A stretch of DNA of 64,000 bases, from NCBI GenBank assembly GCA_003508835.1, contig PUFA01000068.1:7006001-7070000 (forward strand). Direction: 5' to 3'. Shown here one piece after another: positions 58,326 through 64,000 of this stretch (position 1 is the stretch's first letter; every line of letters begins with the position of its first letter). This stretch comes from Eonycteris spelaea (lineage: Eukaryota; Chordata; Mammalia; Chiroptera; Pteropodidae). A model generated the notes under the pieces. The model saw only the letters and a list, made by a program, of their open reading frames with translations, searched no databases and had not been told where the DNA came from. The position numbers and the translations under genes are program-made.

Positions 58326-58620
58326 GACTAGTACTATCCAATAAGATGACCCATGTATGTAAAATTCATTTTCTAGTAGCTACATTTTAAAAGTATAAAA
58401 ATAAATAGGTAAAATTAATTCTAAAGATTTATTTTAACTCAGTAAATACATCCACAATGTTCTCATTTCAACATATAACAATAAAAATATTGTACATTTT
58501 CAGAATCTGATAGGTTTATATACTCGCAGCACAGGCAGACCAGCCTCCAGTGCTCCATAGCCATACAGGGTTTGGAAACCACTTCTTTGAATGGGACAGA
58601 TCTGGAGAGTTCTAGTTAGG
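58326..58620. mobile_element. hAT-type MER DNA transposon remnant
   Basis: It starts near 'tagtactatccaataagatg' and ends near 'gaatgggacagatctggaga', partly complementary ends. Internal 'ttttctagtagctacatttt' and 'cagtgctccatagccataca' are typical of MER elements with a 'ccaatagaa' end. The exact family is not fixed. Confidence 0.65.
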
Positions 58621-58734
58621 ACTAATGATAAACTATCTCAGGCAGAAAAAATTAGCTCTTATTTATAAAGAATATCAATATGCCTACTGTCATTGCTCTG
58701 TGTAGCTGACCTTCTTCTCTTTGACTTGGTGCCA

Positions 58735-58947
58735 CATGGGGATCAATAACCTAGGTTTTAAAGTCAGATTTCCATAAAATTCAGTGTTGCAACTTATTAG
58801 CTATGAGTCCTTGAACAAGTTACTTAACATGTCGAGCCTCAGTTTTCTTGTTTATAAAATGGGGAGAATGTGGCCCAGCTCATAAGGTGGTGATAAGTTA
58901 GGTATAAATCTATTATATGACACTTGCTCCATAAGTAGATGCTTTTA
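58735..58947 (+). mobile_element. MIR SINE interrupted by L1
   Basis: Sense MIR order: 'ggttttaaagtcagatttcc', 'caacttattagctatgagtc', 'cttgaacaagttacttaaca', 'gcctcagttttcttgttta', 'taaaatggggagaatg', then a tail 'gctccataagtagatgctt'. The tail is cut by the L1 at 58,948 and continues beyond 60,047 as 'tttaaaattagcatttaata'. Confidence 0.85.
58933..58947. repeat. left target-site duplication
   Basis: AAGTAGATGCTTTTA, identical over 15 bases to 60,047-60,061. Confidence 0.95.
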
Positions 58948-60046
58948 TATATATTTATTTATTTTTATGGTGACATTGGTTAACAAAATCCAGTAAGTTT
59001 CAGGTGTGCAATTTAACAGTAAGGCATATATATATATTGCACTGTGTGTTCCTCTCCGATAGTTAGATTTCTTTATGTCACCACATATTTGACCCCTTTT
59101 ACACCGTCTATCTCCCTCCTCTCCCCTTCCCCCTTACCTTCTGGTAACCACTAGTCTATTGTCCATGTCCATGAATCTCTGCTTTTCCTGTTCATATGTT
59201 GCTTTCAGGTTTGTATCCCACATATAAGTGATATCATATGTTTTTCTCCTTTTTCTGACTGGTTTATTTCGCTTAGCATGATTATCTCGAGGTCCATCCA
59301 TGTTAATACAAATGACAGTATTTCATCTCTTCTTATGGCTGAGTAATATTCCATTGTTTTATGTACCACAGCTTCTTCAGCCAATCATCAGTTGTAGGAC
59401 ACTTCAGTTGCTTCCATATCCTGGCCACCGTGAATAATACTGCTATGAATATTGGTGTGCAAATATCTTTTCAGATATGAGTTTTTAAGTATTTGGGGTA
59501 AATACCCAGTAGAGGATTGCTGGATCATATGGTAGACAATCAGTTTTTTGAGGAACCTCCATACTGTTTTCCATAGTGGCTGTACCAATTTGCAGTCCCA
59601 CCAGCAGTGTATTAGAGTTCCCTTTTCTCCATATTCTCTCCAACATTTGTCCTGTTGATTACAGCTATTCTAACAGGTGTGAGATGGTATCTCATTGTGG
59701 TTTTGATTTGCATTTCCCTAATAGCTAGTGATGTGGAGCATCTTTCATATGTTTGTTGGCCATTTGTATGCCTTCTTGGGAGAAATGTCTGTTCAGGTCC
59801 TTGGCCCAGTTTTTCACTGATCGTTTATTTTTTTGCTGTTGTTGAGTTGTGTGCATTCTTTGTATATTTGGATATTAGGCACTTATCAGAGGCATTGCTT
59901 GCAAATATATTTTCCCATTCGGATGATGGTCTCTTTAACTTGCAGATGATTTCTGAAATGTAGGGAGAATAAAAGTAAAAATAAATGAATGGGACTACAT
60001 CAAACTAAAAAGCTTCTGCACAGCAAAATAAACCATCAGTGAGGTG
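58948..60046 (-). mobile_element. L1 with 5' inversion, minus strand
   Basis: The main body (58,948 to about 59,957) is an antisense L1 3' end: T-rich tail, 3' UTR ('ggtgacattggttaacaaaa'), then ORF2 C-terminal sequence ending near 'atgatggtctctttaacttg'. The last part (about 59,960-60,046) is in the opposite, plus orientation ('aaaataaatgaatgggacta', 'gcttctgcacagcaaaataa') and corresponds to the L1 segment immediately upstream of the body, as shown by 15,966-16,045 in the inner L1. A perfect 15-bp duplication flanks the whole. This is the signature of 5' inversion during target-primed reverse transcription. The 102-codon open frame at 59,655-59,963 on the plus strand is antisense to ORF2 and not a gene. 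Confidence 0.95.
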
Positions 60047-60061
60047 AAGTAGATGCTTTTA
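60047..60061. repeat. right target-site duplication
   Basis: AAGTAGATGCTTTTA, identical to 58,933-58,947. The TTTT/AAAA-like site at its end fits the L1 endonuclease cleavage preference. Confidence 0.95.
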
Positions 60062-61535
60062 AAATTAGCATTTAATATCAGTGTCTTGTGTGTGTTCTTT
60101 AATAGAGGTAGAATGCACTATTCTTGATACAGAAATCCTTTAACTCTGTATTGTTCCACATATGATCTCCATGCACACACCTCGTGGTGCACTGATAATA
60201 TTGAATCTAGGGTAGTCAGTCACTCACTCTCTTCAAGTATATAAAATTTGGTGTGGGTCTCATACATGCTGATGCATTTGTTGTTTTCTAATACAGTAGA
60301 GTTTCCTGAAGAATAACCTGCATGGGCTAACCTGGGTTAATTGATAACCTTTTAGAAATCCCTATTTTACTTACAGATGGATTTAGCACTATGTAGTGTT
60401 GATCTCTTAAGAAGAGAAGGCCCAATACTGTCAACTAGAAGGAAAGGAAAGTATAGACCTGCCACCTACTGTGTTCCTTCTTCCCTGGTGAAAAAAAATA
60501 TTTTTGCAAGCACCCCCCCCCCATACTCTCTCTTGGTTTCTCCTGGTCCTAAGCTCATTGCCTGACACTCCTTGCTCCATTTCCAGTGCTGGAGGCCCAT
60601 AGATGCTCCTTGGGGTTTCCTCTCAACAGTCTGTATATAATGTTACTGAAGCAGTGGCTCTGTATTTAAAACTCAGAATTGTCTTTATACTGTTTATCTC
60701 ATCTTTACCTATCTGAGACTGAAGCAAAATTACCATTCTATTTGTTGTAGCTTTTAAATAAGAACAGCAATACTTGCATGCCCGCTTTGATTTCCCATAG
60801 TGAAAAACAAATTTAGAGTAGATTTTTTCATTAATTGGCTATCTTTTCCTCTCAAAGGTTAGTTAATAACAAATTAAAATTTAAGAAATAGTCATTTAAA
60901 TGTTGTTAATTATAACTTGAATTATGTATTTTAATAACAAATTGAGAAAACATGGTATTTATATATTTTATAAACAAGATCTCTAACAAACCTATGTGTG
61001 TGTGTGTTTATGCAATTTATATATAAATTATTATCTAGAATTTTACTATTGAGGTTTGGGAAAAAACAAAAACAGGAATCTAAATAAGTCATATAAATAT
61101 GATTACATAAAGTTAATCAATATTATATAATTATATTTTAATTCTTTCTTAATGTTATTTTGTGAACAAAAATGTTATAACCTCTATCTTTTACAGATGA
61201 GAAAGCTAAGGTCTTGAACATTTAAGTGGTTTTCTTGGGGATAAGTTTGGTTTAGCAAAGGTTGTCAATTCAGCTGTATTTACTACATCTCTTTGAAAAG
61301 TTATTAATGAATTAATCAACAATTGACATGGCTAAACATCATTTTACAGATATTCACAAGACTTGCTTTGCTAAATAAAACCTTATTGTTCTTTGATTAG
61401 AGAAAAATAGTCTGATTTATAAATGTAGACACAGTTTTTGAGGCTACAGACATTAACTTTACCTCTCAAAGTGGTGGTATTGTTCTAAAAAGCATTATTT
61501 TATATTAACTCCTCATTCTATAATCATGGCTCTAC
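60062..61535. other. unique DNA, nothing recognised
   Basis: AT-rich after 60,780. A run of ten C lies at 60,513-60,522. The 62-codon frame at 60,377-60,565 shows no domain. Confidence 0.4.
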
Positions 61536-61539
61536 CATT

Positions 61540-61670
61540 ACTGTCTGTACAGCATTGGAAAATTCCCTTCGTCTCCTCCTCTGAAAAAAGTAATTCTTTC
61601 TTTCCTAACTACTGCCTTCAAGGGTTATAAAGTACAAATGAACATGATACAAGAATGTGCTGACAATATT
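61540..61670 (+). mobile_element. probable MIR fragment
   Basis: 'gtctcctcctctgaaaaaag' followed by 'caagggttataaagtacaaa' and 'gtgctgacaat' are weakly MIR-like in sense order. Confidence 0.4.
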
Positions 61671-61854
61671 TAGACAGTATACAAGATATTAGGGGTCCTT
61701 ACCACCTCTTTGTCCTCTATTAGAATCCTTGCTCTGATAGTCACTACCTCTGTGACCATGTGTTACTGAGCTCAGAAAAACAAGTGATTGAGTTTTAATG
61801 TCATAGAAATGAACACTGAGCTCAGAATAAATTTTGAGTAGATTGAGTTTGAGT

Positions 61855-61927
61855 AGATAGGAGAAGGAAGGGGAGAGAGGAGAGGAGGGGGGAAAGGAAG
61901 GGAAGGGAAAAGGGGAAAGGGAGAGGG
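61855..61927 (+). repeat. GGA/GGAA purine tract
   Basis: About 70 bases almost only A and G, with G-runs of 3-6. It is followed at 61,938-61,960 by a short AAAAC repeat. Confidence 0.9.
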
Positions 61928-61937
61928 ATTATAAAGG

Positions 61938-61960
61938 AAAAACAAAAACAAAAACAAAAC
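61938..61960 (+). repeat. (AAAAC)n
   Basis: Four to five ACAAAA/AAAAC units. Confidence 0.85.
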
Positions 61961-62380
61961 ACATGCTCCTGAAGGCTTTATGTTGACAAGATTATATATA
62001 GGCCATCAAAAGTGAGAAAGGGTTCAGGAATGAGATGTGATTCTTGGTCCTGTGAATGTTTGCCACATAGTCACTGGTTTCCAGGTTGTCACAAGATGTT
62101 CTTTCCTATGGTTAATGGCTCTACTGAGGTCCTACAAAACAAAGGCTTATGCAAACATGTTGGTAAGTATTTGTATTTTAAATGCCAGTCCTAAATTACA
62201 GACTCAAGACATAGTTTCTTTCTCAAAGTTGTGGCACTGAGTTAAACCTTAACTAGAATGTCAGCCAAAGGGAAGTGGTCAGGCCACAATTAAAAATTAA
62301 AAATGAAGCCTCACTATTAGATGAGATAGAGTCTCCCTTCTTTTAGCTACTGTATACGCGCTCACATGGAGAGACACTTA
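61961..62380. other. unique DNA with a strong donor-like site
   Basis: A G/GTAAGT site occurs at 62,162/62,163. Two overlapping frames (62,012-62,194 and 62,037-62,240) cross it. No matching acceptor or known protein could be assigned. Confidence 0.3.
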
Positions 62381-62383
62381 CCT

Positions 62384-62465
62384 TCGAAGACTCATTTTCT
62401 TTATCTGTGAAATGGCTACTTTGACCTTGCAGGAATACTGTGAGAATAATGCCTAATGAGAAATA
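62384..62465 (+). mobile_element. MIR SINE core fragment
   Basis: 'ttctttatctgtgaaatggc' and 'gcaggaatactgtgagaata' are the sense MIR core. Confidence 0.6.
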
Positions 62466-63349
62466 TGCTCCAATCCTCTGAGTTTATTAACATGGTAACT
62501 GAAAGAGAGCAAGTCCGTAAGCTATCCTATGGCAAACTACTGTCAGTCACTTCTTTTTTTTGTTTGTTTGTTTGTTCTATTTTCTCAAGCAAAAATAAAG
62601 CATATCCAGCCTTTGGCTTACAGTAATAACCAAATTCATGATATTTAAGCAATTTCTTACTTTATGAGGCAGCTAAATTATCCTTTGAAAACAAAGACCA
62701 TTCACCACTGGTTGCTCTTAGTTGTCACCATGACATTACTTTTCCCAAACCATCACTCTTTAGCATTTAGTGATAACATTTGAGAAATCATTATAACACC
62801 TGTCACTGTGGAGGAAAAAATCCTATGAAATTAATAGGTAAGTAGTCAAGGATTCAAATTATTGTTTTGTATAAACACCTCATGTAGCTGTAAGAGATAC
62901 AGATGGACAAATAGATTGCCAATTATAATTTCTGTAAGTGAACAAACAAACCACCATCACCACTACCACCAACAACAACAGCAATTAATTTCTGCATCAC
63001 CTGTCATAACAATTTTGTGTCTCTCTCAGTGAACATTTGATTTAGACAGTTATCAGAATTAATTTGCATTATTTACAAGGGATCGAAGGGGTTGAGTTGC
63101 ATTATTTACATGTCAGCTGCCCTCATTTGCTATTTCAAATTATAAATGATCTTATTCTTAGAGAAACATAAATGAGAACTACCTTAGGACCTGAAAAAAG
63201 TCATTACTGCATGTATATGTAACTACATCTCAAAGAACCTTCACCATTTCTCTAAACTTTCTAGATATGAGAGTTGGCAACTATTATGTGAAAATACTTT
63301 AAACATACAGCATGAGAAGCACCTCTGTGATTGGAAAATGATAATTTAT
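62466..63349. other. unique DNA with simple repeats
   Basis: (TTTG)n lies at 62,556-62,577 and a CAC/AAC-rich triplet stretch at 62,941-62,984. Otherwise nothing is recognised. Confidence 0.45.
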
Positions 63350-63523
63350 TGTTCCTCAAAGAAGGCACTATTGACATTTGGGGTGTGAGATAATTATTCC
63401 TTTTGTAATGTTCCAGCAATTCAAAGATGTTTATCATCTCTGCAATGCTTTGAGACGACCACAAAATACTCTCCACATTTCTAATGCTGTCTAGAGGGTG
63501 TTACAGTCCCTGGCTGAGAACTA
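63350..63523. mobile_element. MER20-like hAT DNA transposon remnant
   Basis: 'attgacatttggggtgtgag', 'ataattattccttttgtaat', 'aagatgtttatcatctctgc', 'ctgtctagagggtgttacag', 'ccctggctgagaactac' follow MER20 landmarks. MER20 copies are non-autonomous and carry no genes. Confidence 0.8.
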
Positions 63524-63549
63524 CTAAGATAAAGCATGGAAGGGCTCAT

Positions 63550-63762
63550 CTGGACACTAAGAGCCCATCTTAAGTATCAGAAGGATCTGGATTTGACCAG
63601 CCTCATGCTCTTTTAGCTTATAACCATGGTTATTTAAACTTCCTGAGCCAGTTTTATCTGCAAGATGCAGATAATAATGCCTTCTTGGAGAATTAATAAC
63701 TTAATGTTAGTAAAGTCCTTAGCACAATGTTTCATATGTAAAAAGTGCTCATTTAAGAGTAG
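63550..63762 (+). mobile_element. MIR SINE
   Basis: 'gatctggatttgaccagcct', 'tttaaacttcctgagccagt', 'tttatctgcaagatgcagat', 'gtaaagtccttagcacaatg', 'aaaagtgctc' give a nearly full sense MIR. Confidence 0.82.
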
Positions 63763-64000
63763 CTAACTTGTACAGACTTTGCCAAATGTGTGTTAGTCAA
63801 AATTCATATTGGCTTAAAAATGGTAATTGGTGTGGTCAACATTGATGGTAGTACTTGTGGAAGAAATGGTGTTGCTCATAGCGGTAGGTGAGGTGATTAA
63901 GATGTTACCTATAGTGCCATATTGCTTTAATTGGAATTCTAGTGCCACTATGTTCTAGCTTTATTATTTGGGCCAATTCCTTATACTCAGTGAGCTTTAA
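63763..64000. other. unique DNA to window end
   Basis: No recognised feature. Confidence 0.4.

Noticed and set aside
59655..59963. 102-codon plus-strand frame with membrane-like composition
   Set aside because: It is antisense to L1 ORF2 and ends at the inversion breakpoint.
61772..61957. Pro/Phe/Leu-rich minus-strand frame
   Set aside because: It is the translation of a pyrimidine tract (complement of the GGA repeat).
1..64000. CRISPR arrays, operons, phage or plasmid genes
   Set aside because: No regularly spaced repeats, dense ORFs or ribosome-binding patterns; repeat content is mammalian.

Overview
The window reads as AT-rich, CpG-poor mammalian nuclear DNA, either intronic or intergenic. 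It contains no intact protein-coding gene that I can recognise and no rRNA, tRNA or CRISPR array. Nearly all identifiable content is interspersed repeats: five LINE-1 bodies or fragments, many old MIR and L2 pieces, two MaLR-type LTRs, several hAT-type DNA transposon remnants and many microsatellites. There are no Alu, B1 or B2 SINEs, which argues against primate or rodent. The L1 3' ends (about 16,900-17,040, and antisense at about 58,950-59,100) are of the type I associate with laurasiatherians such as bats or odd-toed ungulates. That taxonomic guess is weak.

Layout. 1-8,330: unique AT-rich DNA with scattered L2, MIR and MER5A pieces, two perfect hairpins and one exon-like segment (2764-2841, with splice-site-like borders). 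8,345-19,915: an L1 nest. A 3' fragment of an old L1 is followed by a long old L1 (about 9,500-19,915). A full-length younger L1 (10,654-17,043, candidate 10 bp target-site repeat) and a solo MaLR LTR (about 17,687-18,078) have inserted into this old L1. 19,916-44,250: mostly unique DNA with many MIRs, an L1 3' fragment (23,440-24,395), a MaLR LTR (about 26,655-27,178) and a long GAAA purine tract. 44,251-47,510: a minus-strand L1 that keeps its 5' end and its 3' end but has lost most of ORF2. 47,511-58,930: unique DNA, MIRs, an old L1 3' fragment, a 28 bp perfect palindrome and an hAT-type remnant. 58,933-60,061: a minus-strand L1 with an inverted 5' segment, flanked by a perfect 15 bp target-site duplication and sitting in the tail of a MIR. 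60,062-64,000: unique DNA, simple repeats, MIRs and MER20.

The L1 copies once encoded ORF1 (RNA-binding coiled-coil protein) and ORF2 (endonuclease and reverse transcriptase). Every copy here is broken by stops, frameshifts, deletion or inversion, so none is expected to move. The window's main value is as a record of layered insertions. I found no evidence for a new gene system; the exon-like and small-ORF candidates are given as weak leads.
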